Of a stretch of 64,000 nt of DNA, positions 37,701 through 50,200 are shown one piece after another. The stretch's first letter is position 1. Every line of letters begins with the position of its first letter. A program made the translations under genes and the position numbers. This DNA is from Datnioides undecimradiatus (Eukaryota > Chordata > Actinopteri > Lobotiformes > Datnioididae), in assembly GCA_008933995.1 (NCBI GenBank), contig WARS01000026.1, forward strand, positions 8,074,501 through 8,138,500, written 5' to 3'. The notes below the pieces were generated by a model. It ran no database searches. It was given only the letters and a program-made list of their open reading frames with translations, and was not told where the DNA came from.

Positions 37701-40700
37701 ACACTGCATAAAACAGTGGTGACACCATTTGGTTTATGGACTACCATGCTGAAGCCTCAAGTTTAGCATTTTTAGACCGCCTAAGATATTTATACTCCAT
37801 AGTGACTTGGTGGCAACTCAGTAGCGTCTTGTTAGTCACAAGCTTGCTAAACCCTAAAGCAAACCCTACTTTTTCATCTGTTTTCCTCTAAAGTGGATCA
37901 TCGTTTACAAAATAAACATCATGCTGTATTTAGGTACACTTGAAACTAGTGAGTGAAATCATAAATTCGTCAAGAAAAGTTTACTGAAGTAAAAACTCGA
38001 GAGAAATAGGGCCATTTTCTAAAAGACGTACATCCATACAACCAGGCTCCTTCTTTGAAGCAGGGGAGATGCACTCTGATGGTTATTAGACAAAATGCAG
38101 GTATATGGCACAATGGCTTCACAGAAGCAGAGTCGTATTTTATAGTCTACATGCGTGCTTGTTTCTAAAGTGCTGTCTCTATCAGTGTAGGGAAGGTCTG
38201 CATAGGTTTACTCTATATGATTGTGGCTATGTTACTTTGTGCTGTTTATGTTTGTGTTTATGTGTTTCTGTATGTTCTGTGTGTGTGTGTGTGTGCGTGT
38301 GTGGGTGCAAGCATGTGTGTTCTCAAATGACAGTAGACCACTCTGACTGCAGGACCTTCATTTCAGGCCTGCAAACGCCATCTGCTGACCCTGCATATTT
38401 GCCTCAGCAGCAATCACTCGCTTTCCTCTCCATCTATTGCTCTCTCACACTTTCTCTCGCTCATTTGTTGTCCCATTCTCCACACATAACTGTGGCTCCT
38501 TTCCATTTCATCCTCCCTCGAACTCCTCATCTCTCCCTTGTCTCACTTATTAGGCAGTATTATCAGCAGCAGTGAATCACTGGGCCTCTAGCCTCACTGT
38601 ACCAACCACCTTCCAATCCATTCCCGCAACCCTCTTCACCCTACTCCCACCCATTATCCCCAGTCCCCATCCTCACGCTTCTCACGTCTCATATTTCTTA
38701 TTTTTTGTAGTTCTCGCCTGCTGATGCTTTGAGTCTCCCAATACCAAAATACATAAGAAATCGATAAAGAGCTATAGATCCTAGAGTGTTTGTTTTGGGA
38801 TGAAATTGGATTCTGGCGCTTTTCTTAGCCTGATGCTGCATCTCGTTTTCGGGAGAGTCCTTTGTCATCTTTGTCACACCTTCATTTGGCAGGCTTGAGG
38901 ATGGCAGATGAGAAGGAGTAGAGGGAAATGGGAGAGGAGAGAGATTGAGTTGGTGAGTCACTGTCCATAAGGAGGGCACTGCAAACAGTCTGGAGCAAGC
39001 ATTGTCTGTCTGACTTATACTATATCCACTGTTATATAAACACATCCCTTTTTTATGGATACAGGGAGAAAATTCCACCATGATCTACGTCAGTTTTTCT
39101 AATTTTGGCACCAGTCAGTCTTACACTGAATCTATATGCTGTGCTTTCAGTTCACCTGTCATCATCATCCCGCAGGAATTCACTGGTCATATATGTGGCC
39201 ATTCATCTGAAGCTGTTGTGATTGGATGTCACTAAACACACTATTGGCAATGGGCCAAATGGGCATCAGGCAATAGATTAGGTTTCCAATAATATGAAGC
39301 ATGCAGCTGATGTGGAGGGCTGTAAAATCAATGCAGGTCTGAAGAGGCTGCTGAGGTACTGTGAGTCACCAGATTATGTAGCAGGAATTTCAAGCCCAAG
39401 CTCTTTTCTTTGATTTGGCTGCTTTAAGTGTGGTTTCGTGGTGCTAGTAAACTGTCAGCCTACCGCAGGGCTGTGTAGTTATTCCTGGCCTCTACACAAA
39501 GTGATTCCCTGTATAGTAGTTCAGTTCACTGAGGGCACTGAGAGCTGTTTTCACTAAGGACACTTACTCTTCTTAAACTGGGCACCATTAACACTTTTTA
39601 ACCCTAAAGATCTGCCGCTCCAAACCTATTTATCACTGAGTCAGAGAGTTGGACAAACCTTGAGCTCTGTTGAAACAGAAATGGGTTGTGTCCTGAACAA
39701 ATAGACCTATTTAAACCACTAAATGCAGAATTTTAAAAAATTCATGCTCCTAAAAGTTGTATAAAAGACTGCACGCTCAAAATAAATGTTAGTATTATTC
39801 TTCATTTTTATTACAATGTAATCTATCATTATTGTAATTTTGCTATGTTAGTCTCACTTGTACATACAGTATCTGTTGCATGGCTGTCCTGTCCTAGTAG
39901 AGGGATCTTTCCTCTGTTTTTCTTCCTGAGCTTTCTTTTAAAAAAAAAAAAAAAAAAATTCCTTGTTAAATGGAAAAAAAGAAAAAAATCAGGATACAAC
40001 GATGTATTCTTTGATTTCTAGAAGGTACCCCTAGGCTTGCATGAAATAGACAAGACACTATTAGGCATTTGTCTACATAGATAAAGACCTTAGACTGATA
40101 CAGCTAATTAAATCTTGCGTAAAGCAGTAACATAAGTGCTCTGTCGTTGGCAGAGTGGATGGTCACACTGACCCAGATAGCAGCCTGCTACACAACAGAA
40201 AAATCTTTTTTCTAACCTAACGTACAAATATGAGCACAGGTCTTGTTCTGCACCTTTGCTTGCGCAGGCCAACAGACGTAAGTTCACGGGGGAAAAGTGC
40301 ACTTCTTACGTCAGATTCAAGGCTGGAATGCCAATTTTCTGCCGAGCTGCACCACATTAAACAGCACGTAAACGTACCTGCAAATGTCTGGTTTGATGCT
40401 GTTGTGGTCTTTACTCTTCAATGCGACAAACATTGAGCACATTTTATTGTGTTTGCCAGTGACGGCGCACATTTTCTTTACTTTGTCTCTGGTTCCCTAC
40501 AGAGTAACATCGACACTGAGCCTGCCAGCTGCTCAGACACTGAAATTCTACATTCAGCAGACTGAGACAAAAAGGTGCATCTCTGATGTTTCAGTCATTT
40601 GATAATAAAAACTATTGAGACATTTAGAAAACACTGACAGTTTAAAAAAAATACAATCAGATCAGCGCAGGGTTAAGCGTTCATCTGCTCAGTGGTTGTC

Positions 40701-41264
40701 CTTCGTGTTGGTTCATGGTCTCTAAAAACAAAATCATTTTGCAGGGAGATTTCATTTTGACTATAGGATGTTGTGAAGTGTGCAAAAAAAGTATGTTGCA
40801 CATTTTAGTATTCTCACAAAAAAATGAAATAATAATTACAACAAATTAGTTTATACATGCTTGCATGTCTGTGTCAAGAAGTATATCTAAGAGACTGGCA
40901 TACGGTTGTATAGAAAGAGAGAGAGAGGGAGGGCAGGAAGAGAGAGAGAGAGAGTGAGAGAAAGGAAAAAACAAAGAGTGAGAGTGAGAGCCAGACTCAC
41001 TGAGAGAGTCTGGGTTTCTTTCAGTTAGTCAGTGTCTGGGTAGCAAGACTGTTCTGGTGCTGCTCCACCTCTTCTCTTCTTCTTACTCACTGTCTGGAAT
41101 CAGGCCTGACTGGGAGGGTAGTATGGGGACGTCTCCAAAGAGAGGTGCGTATATGATGGGAAGATTTGAAGTGTGTGCGTATGTGTGCAGAGACAGAAAG
41201 AGAGAAGGGAGGAACTTAGAGTACAGGATGAAAAATAACATGTAGGAAAATAGGAAGTAGTAGG

Positions 41265-41334
<70 letters not shown>

Positions 41335-41732
41335 CAAAGTGCTGACGTGCTGCTAAACAGAATTCGTGAGAAAGGGGAAAATTGTGAAGAAGTTAAAAAG
41401 TTGAAAAGACAATGGATGAACTTAAAAGCAAATAAGCAGGAAGAGCTTAGAGTAATGGTTGCATTGTCTGTAAAAGATGATTACACTCAGACTGTTTTTC
41501 CTGCAGTGTGTCCAGATGTATCAGTGTCTCCATCTACTGTCTTTTGAGACTGAGCCCATAGTGATACTGAGTCTTCTGTCTGTGCAGTTGTGTCAGTGGT
41601 GAGTGGTGTTTGTATTTGTGTGTGTTGTCTTTCTAAACTACAGTATGTCTAAACCCCACTGTGCAGACACAGACAAAGGCTCCTGTGTGAGTGTTTGTCG
41701 AGGAAAACAAATGACTGTTCTGTGTACGCACC

Positions 41733-41781
<49 letters not shown>

Positions 41782-44133
41782 TTGTGGGCAATGTGTGCAT
41801 CCTTGCACTCAGGGGTAGCAGTTGCAGGCGTAGCTAGGAGAACTCAGAGGTTATTTGAGATCATTAGGCAGCTGCCTGCACTCCTGGGTCCTGACTCTTC
41901 TCCTCTCTCCTCTTGTCTTCTCTTCTGTTAGGATTAACCAGTGTGGAGCAACAGTTGCAGACAGCTGGGAGCGAGTCATATTCTGACATTAGTTGAACAG
42001 CTGTTTTATCCCCGTGGCCTGTGCCTGAGAACCGGGGGTTTAGATTTGACACAATGGGCCTGCTTTGTTTCATTCAGAGACAATGGTTGTGATTGCTGGT
42101 GCTTCTGTGCCTGAGTGCGCTACTCATAGTCAAAGCAAGCAAAGTAAAATAAAAGACACTGAACACATTTTATTGTGTTCGTGTATTTCACCCCAGGAAA
42201 GGCTCGTTTTGCACAGTATATTTGACTTTTTCACTTTTGTATGTTTGCACCTGTGAGGCTTTGACTTGCGTGTGCGTACGAGCCTGTTTGCACTGTAGCC
42301 TTCTGTATAAGGTCCTAATTGTTCTGTTCGCTGGAAAGAGGGCCTCTGATAGTGGTAACTAAGACAAGTGGATCTTATTCCCATAGCAACAAGAACATAT
42401 CTTTCCCAAGAGCAGAATTCATTAATTATGCCTTTCTTTTACAAGACCTTTATTTTCTAAGACAGGAATTAGAATGCATGCTCAATTTCCTCCTCAGCAC
42501 AAGAGCTGCACCGCCGACTGCATCACCTCTCCAGCTGCTACCCAGACAGCTAATAGAGAAATGCTCCGTCGCCTGGAGAATATTAATACACTGATATCTA
42601 TGCACACACATCATGCTCACACACTCTGGTAATGGTTTTGTGTACTTGCTGGTGTGTATCAGTGTGCGCCTTTATGCGTGTGTTTACACCTTGTGTCATG
42701 AGCTATTCCCAAACATAGCCAGCAGTGCTGTGCTACTTCTCATTCAATCTTATTCAGCCTGGCCGTATTTTCTTTTCTGCCTTATTATTGCGAGTACTTC
42801 TCATTCAATCTTATTCAGCCCCTCCGTATTTTCTTTTCTACCTGATTATTGCGAGTCTGAAGTGAAAGATTACATATAATCCGTCGACCTGTGTTTGTGT
42901 CTGTGCTTGAGTGAGAAACAAAAAGAAGACAAATGAGGCAAAAAGTGGGAGCTGATACTTTGTAATAAAACACAGAGGGAAATGAGAAGGCGAGGTCATG
43001 GTAGGTTAGGCCCAGAGTGTGTTTTTATAAACATTAACATCACTGACACAGAGAAATGTTTTATGGGTGAAGGCTATGCTTTCGCCAACATGACCTGTTT
43101 TTGTATGAGCCATGGTGGCATGAAGTCAATTCATTTATTTGATGAAAAATCCTCCAACCATTTCTGTAATCCTTGTAGGCACACAGAGTGCTCTGATCCA
43201 GTTTGGGACCTGCCACAAATGGAGATGCACAAGGCATGTGCACATCCTGTTGCTGTTTGTCAATAAGTTTTGCAGCTGAATAAAGCCGTTGACTGACATA
43301 ATGCCATGTTACTCAGCTTGGGGAATTGAAACAGATTCAAAAGAGAGCCTATGCAAGACCGCTGCTGCATCCCACTTCACAACAAAGGACTATCATCTCT
43401 ACTTCAAGTAGTTTCCCTTTGACATTTTCTAGATCTGATATGACTCAATAGGTTCTAGCCGCGCCTCTGTCTCCTGCTTGCTTTGTTTCTGCTGCCGCTC
43501 TCCGGTCTTGCCAGATCAATGCAGGGGAGTTGAGAACACATGTAAAGATATATCATTCTGAGGAGCAGAGTACAGGCTCAGCTTCTACCTGCAGTACTGG
43601 CATTCAGCATTCTGCTTGGTCAGAGGAAGAAGTCATCTGCCTCTGCAATTCTTGCCTGTCTCCCTCAGCATCCCCTGCTCTCTCTTTGTCACCCCCCACC
43701 CCTCCCCCTCCCTCTCCTCCTCTCCACATGCATGCACTCATCCCCAGCTCTCCCCATCTTCCCTCCCTCTCTCAAGCAGCACTGTATAGAGGAAATAGAG
43801 TGCAGGGCTGATAGTGCAGAGGTCTAATTGTGGCACAGAAGAGAGCAGTAATGAGCCAGTGCACTGCTTGTCCTCTGAAGTTCACATGGAGAAAGATGGA
43901 GAAGGATGTGGGGAGAGAAGAGGAAGGGAATGTGAGAAAGCTCCACACAGGGTGAGGAAAGAGGGAAGCAGCAGGATGAGAGATGGAGGGAGGGACCAGC
44001 AGAGAGAGAGAGAGCTGAGGCAGTCGGTCTGCTGTGTGCTGTGTCAGAGGTTCACACAGGCACCAGCAATTTATAGCTGATCTATTTGGCTCAACAGCAG
44101 GCCTTCACTGCCCTGTCTCCCTCTCTCTCTCTC

Positions 44134-44166
<33 letters not shown>

Positions 44167-46579
44167 GCCTCTCTCTCTCCCTATCTCTCTCTCTCTTGCA
44201 CAGTCATGTTTCCATCTCTTCTGAGGACATGACATTCATTTCTGGGACACATACCTCAGACTTAACCACTATTTGCCTAACCCTAACCCTTATGATCAAA
44301 CATTTAACCAAGTCTTTGCCCTAAAATTGAATGATTGACACTGTGGGTAAAGTCAGGAGTTTATGTCCCCACAGCATAAGTAATGCATCCCCACACTCTT
44401 TTCTTCTGTTTCTCCAACAATCACACAGAAGATCTCAACATTTCTTTCTCAGTGTATATAATTATTTTGTCATATGTGTCAGTATTTAGTTGTTATATAT
44501 GGTGGGTTCAGGGGTTTTGGAGGGTTGTGAGATGTCTAAAGCACCACTCTCAAATGTATCCAGAAGTGCAGACTTAAAGGCAAAGTTGTGTTTTAGATCA
44601 AGAACATGGCAAGCTCTGAAAGTTTCAAGTTTTTAGGAATCGTAATGTTAGTCCTTGTAATTAAAATGTTCTTTTCCATGAATGTGAAGCACTGGCAGTG
44701 CTGCCACACTAACTTGGAAATGGTTTTCTCTCTTATTTTACCAGGTCCGGTGTGTGATGAGCCAGCAGAGGGGAAAAGGAAAGGTCGTCCTAAAGCAGAA
44801 GTGCAGGAACTGAGAAGCATCCCTGTGAGTACCCCTCTTTGAACTGAGTGGGTGTCTGAAGTGGGCTTCTATTTTTTTCCTGCACAGAGTAGGCAGCTCC
44901 CCATGAATATGCACAGTATACAGTACAGTATAGCGATAATTCTTGCTTGTATTGAACTCTCTCTTCCTCAACCCCCGAGCAGGCCCATATGATAGTACAA
45001 TGGAAGGAAGAGTTTAAGCGCCGGTCCAGGGTTAAGTGTCCGTGTTCAGGCTGCTGGTTAGAGTTTCCCAGCATCTATGGCGTCAAGTACCACTATCAAC
45101 GCTGCCAGGGGGTGAGTCACTAACCTCTGTTCTTTCCTGCTATGCGGCTATTTCCAGAGTAGATTTAACAGTGGATCACAGTAGAAATATTAGAAAAAAG
45201 GAAGAACCAGTCAGGGTAAACTTCCAGAAAATTTATAATGCTCACACCCCAATATTTAGTGATTATTGTCCATACATGAGCAGTCAGGCCGTGATTAGCC
45301 AACTGAAGCCTTCCAGTAACAGCTACCCGCTGTCATTTTATTTTGCCCAGGGAGGAAGCTCACTCTAAATCCCCACTCCTCATGTCTGTGTTTGTATCAG
45401 GCCACCGTAGCAGAGAAGCTGAGTCACGGCTGTCCTTACTGTGAGGCTGTGTTTGCCACAAAAGTGCGCCTGCAGAAGCACAAGTTGTGGAACCATCCAG
45501 ACAGGGTTAGTATGGAGCCCAAGGACGAGCAGCCTAAGCTTCAAAAGACCCCTGTCAAGTCCAACACCAAGAAAAGGTGACTGGGATTTACAGCTCAAAT
45601 TCCCACCCACACTCAGCCACATAATGGTGTTAGTAACGTCATAATGCTGACTGCCCAAAATTGTCCTCCCTCGGTCTGTGAATTCAGGCCCATGGAGAAC
45701 AGTCCTCCCTCTCCCGTGTTCTTCAAAGTGAAAAAGACCCACGAGGTGTCCACACCCTCTCAGAATGGGGAGCTGGCCCACCAGAAGAGCGAGAGGAAAC
45801 AGCACAGCCACAGCCACAGCCAGCATTCACAGCAGATCCACCAGTCGCAGCCGGTCCAGCCTCAGTCCCAGCAGTCCCAGTCCCAAAGCACGTCGTCTGA
45901 TGCGGGTGGCAGTGAAAGTGAGGGTGGCAGCCTTCCCCCTCCTTTCCCTGACGAAGACCCAGAGCGAATGAGGCACAGTAAGACTGCAGTTTATCCTTTT
46001 TTTTCTGTAGAAAACCACATATTTGTGTTATACACTGTCTGTGTTTGACCATTCCTTGCTCTGTGTTTTTCTCTTGAGCCAGGACGGAAGCAGAAAACTC
46101 CCAAGAAATTCACTGGAGAGCAGCCGTCTATATCTGGAACATTTGGACTGAAAGGTAAATACAAATCTCCCACTTATACCCTGTGGTGCAGATGAAACAA
46201 TGTTTTCTAATGAACACTTGCCCCTAACAATCAGACAACCAGTCATCTCCTATGGGTTGTTGAGATTGTTACTATGAGGTGGCTGATTCATCATTGATTA
46301 CTGACAATACAGCAGACCACAGGTTTCCTATGATGATTCACTGAATACTGGAAAACCTTTGGAAGACGTATATATTTATCACGGCTTGATGAACAGTATT
46401 AGTATTGTGGGTTGTAGGCTTGTGCAAAAGAACTTCACACCATCGTGTGATTGGCCTAGACAAGTGATTGCGAAGTAGTGATTGCTCCCTACTGCTGTCT
46501 GATCAATGGTGCTGGTCTTTTAACAGTGCTAATGTAGCAACTGTAGAGGTGTTTCATATCCGGCTAAACGAATCAATGA

Positions 46580-46620
<41 letters not shown>

Positions 46621-47171
46621 CTTTCCCAGTCTCTGTCTCATTCATATGCTGAAAATGTTCAGTGACTCATGTAGCATACAGAGGGCTGTAAACTACTTAT
46701 CGTCACTTATCAAACAATTCATCCACACATTGCAGGACTGACTGCACACTCTTGCTCTCTTTCAGTCTCTGCATCACTGATTCAGGATAACTCAAAACAG
46801 CCTCCTCTTCTAATTTTTCTGTCTCTCTTTCAAGCGGTTTTCTTTTTTTCAACATCCAGCATCAACTTTCCTTCTTTTTGTATTTGTCCTGTTCAGCATT
46901 GTCCTCCATCTGTCCCTCTCTGCCTGTATCTCTCGATTTACTGTGAGTGCTTTCAAAGGGACTATTAATTACTACCATGGCTGTTTGTCTATGTTTTAAC
47001 ATTTGTGTGTGTTGCAGGTATGACAAAGGTGGAGGAGAAGCTGAAGGCAGGCCGGGTTAAGAGACCAGAGGGGAGCGGGTTCAGTGAGGAGCCCCAGAGA
47101 AGACCGACTTCAAGTCAGTCCTCAAAGAAAGACCCAGCGGCAGCCAGCTCTGGTGAACACCCAGATCAGTC

Positions 47172-47240
<69 letters not shown>

Positions 47241-50200
47241 CTATCTATACCATCATCATATCATCTTATAGCATGGCCTTATTCCTAAGATACATAATAA
47301 ACAATACAAAGAAGGGATATGGGGCAATTCAATTACTGATTAAATCAATCGATCAGTCAGTCATTTAGTATATAAAAACAAAAACAGAGAAATTGCTCAT
47401 ATTTGAGAATTGGAGCCAATGAATTATAATCACGTAAGTGGTTATTAAACTCAAGGACCCCTAAACTGATACAAATTAGACCACAAATCTACATTTGAGA
47501 AGATTTTTGCTTCTAGATGTTTGATTTCAGAAACTGAAAACCCATCACCAAAAAGTGGTACGTAGGGATAGAATGAGTGTTTTATTCATCAGTTTTCTGG
47601 CGACCCTCTGGAAAAACCTCAGGGCTCCCTGTGAGTCCCTGGACCACACTGTAAGAACCATTTCTTAGAATATTATTTGATCATCAAAATTGATATTGTA
47701 TATTTAAAATGTTATAACACTAATGTAATATTTGCCAGGGATTATTTTCCATCAATGACTAAAACACTACACATTACCACTATAAGGATACAATACCAGT
47801 TATATTTTATTAGGCTAACACTCCTTCCACGTTTCTAAGGTGCTGTTCCCGACATGCAATGGCAGCGAGCGATCTCAGAACGAGGTGAAGTGGTCTGTCC
47901 CACCTGCTCCATTGTCACCAGAAAAACTATCCACGGCCTCAAGAAACACATGGAAATTTGCCAGAAGGTCAGTGGGTGATACAGCTGTACATCAGGCTGC
48001 GAGCGGGTGGGTGCACTGTCAAAACTTCTCACCGAGCTTGGTGTGAACCCAAAAACAACTGTTTTCCTACTGGACTACACACGTCTTAGTACAATCTACC
48101 TTTAACTGCCTCTGTCCTCTGTCTTTAATATTAAATATCATCAAAGACTAAACTTTTGTGAACCACAATTGTTTTTTTTCTGAGTATGACAAAAAGCTCT
48201 CTCAACTCAGAGCTGTAATTTCCACATTGGCCTATAACTTGACTGCAACGTTATTAGACACCTCTCCCTAAGGACCCCATTGTGCAGAGTCTGGGGAGCC
48301 TTTACAGTAATAATATTGATTGGATGGCTTTAGAAATAACATCGGGCAGTATCTCAGTACAGTAACCTCAACCATTTTTCTCATGTAATATCTTTTACTC
48401 ATCTGCAATGGTATGAAAGCTAATATCAGTTGAAATGAGTCAAGTGGATGGTCTCTGTAAAAGTCTGTGGTTTATTTGCACTGCACTCAATTATGGTCAG
48501 TAATAATAAATGAGATTATAGTGGATCCCGGAAGAAGCTAATCCCACAACATTAGATTGAGCTTTTCTAAAGAACAAACCAGGTGGGGCAGTGGCCTGTA
48601 GGCCCTTCGAGAGACATGTTCTTACAGCCCTTTTAAAGGCTCTTTGGCCCAATGGCCCGTGTGACTCTATTAAAGTGACAATCTGCCATTAAACAATGAA
48701 AGAATCACCACATTACTACTGGGTCACTCACCATCAAAACACCTCTGTCTCCAAATCAATACCAAGGCGAGGAGAGACATCTACAGAAGGAAACACCATG
48801 TGTTAAATTGGCTCTTCAGGTTCCCAAAGCTGCCTGATTTGTCCTTTGTTGACCGACATTGCACACTTATAGTAAACTCTATTAGATTACAGATGAAATG
48901 TTGCTGTATTGATAGATCCAATAAAGAATATAGCTGGCAAGAATGGGTTATTTGTTAGTTTCCTTTATAGAAATGTTATTTGATCCCCTGTTTGGCCTTC
49001 AACCCCATCAGCTCCAGGATGCCCTGAAGTGCCAGCAGTGCCACAAACAGTTCAGGTCCAAGGCCGGCCTCAACTACCACACAATGGCTGAACACACCAC
49101 CAAGGTACATCACATGCATGTGCACACGCGAGCTTATAATTACTAAAGCTTGTTTTTACCTTGTGAATCTGTGTGTGGGTCATCATGGCAAACTGCGGTC
49201 CTGGACACAGACACGAGGTACTTGAGATCAAAATAATGGCCAAGTGAGAGGAACAACTGTACGTACTGAGTACTCTTGTAATAATATAGTAATGACCACT
49301 GAGTAGGCAACTCATGGGATGTCAACGTGTTGACAGGCCTTGCAGCTGGAGTCTCTGCTTCCCTTTTGAGTTTCTTTTTGACTGATCTTTGACCCCCTGT
49401 CCATCACTCAGTGGTCCAGATGAGGATACTTTGGGGACTCAGAGAGCTTATGTTTCACAAGTGTCACACTGACCCACTGAACAGGGTAGTTAGTTACTGG
49501 ACACCACACCAAAGCACTATACCACTTCAGGAGGATGTCAGACTTGCACTTGTGACTCTATGTATGGACATCCACCGTACTGCTAGTGTCAGCTTTCGCT
49601 GTGTTTGGTGAGGTGTGTCCTGCATGTAGATGTCTACTCATATAGGTATGCACCTAGATCTGTTTCCCATAAGTTATGCTACATTTTATCTGTTGTATAT
49701 TGGTTGTCAGCTGCTAAACATATTTCTCCGGAACTGTGATCGCGGTGTTTGTAAAGGATCATACATTTGAACTGGTGATTGGTGTTCTTGTCCTTGAAGT
49801 GTTCACGTTTCTTTCTGCAGCTGTCTTAACTCTGACAGCAGAGAGCTTCATTAAGATATTATCATGACACTCTTGCATTAGAGCAATGGTACTCCTATGA
49901 AGTTTCCTGAATAATTCAGCACTGCCTGTTTCAAAAAGTATCATGAAATATTAATGAATGTATGGGCACAGCAGCATGCAGCAAGCATGTTTGTGTTTTT
50001 TCATTTGTGCAGCGTGCTTTCCAGCAGTAAATGATATACAGTATTTGCAAGTGTCATGTGTGAGGGGCTTTGGGTGTGTATGCTTGTCAGTTTAATAGTG
50101 ATGATAGATGGCTGTGCCATCTGTGTCAGCCAAGTTAAACTGTTTGATACTGCCATTTGTCTTCAGTCTGGGCCTGTTGTGCTCTGACCTTATTGGCGGC

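Larger units (their letters stand above)
34739..44744 (+). other. znf512b: znf512b intron 2 (10.0 kb)
   Basis: No exon is recognised in this large intron. It holds GT tracts (38279-38304, 41267-41333, 41735-41779), a GA-rich tract (40916-40990), a TC tract (44119-44197), an A19 run (39940-39958) and a 61-bp tandem duplication (42734-42855). An 88-codon open frame at 36665-36931 resembles nothing I know. Confidence 0.75.
47153..47839 (+). other. znf512b: znf512b intron (687 bp) with CTAT repeat and repeat relic
   Basis: It contains the CTAT microsatellite (47173-47249) and, at about 47440-47665, a diverged sequence resembling a teleost repeat that ends in gagtccctggaccacactg. Confidence 0.65.

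Noticed and set aside
44276-44290. Telomere-like CCTAACCCTAACCCT
   Set aside because: Only two and a half units, so chance or decay of a common motif is enough.
45508-45513. Earlier splice donor GTTAGT after HPDR in znf512b exon 4
   Set aside because: The frame stays open to 45576, and only the later donor (phase 2) matches the acceptor phase at 45688.
45978-46047. Readthrough of znf512b exon 5 into 24 extra codons
   Set aside because: The conserved RRKQKTPKK continuation requires splicing at 45977. The readthrough would only occur with intron retention.
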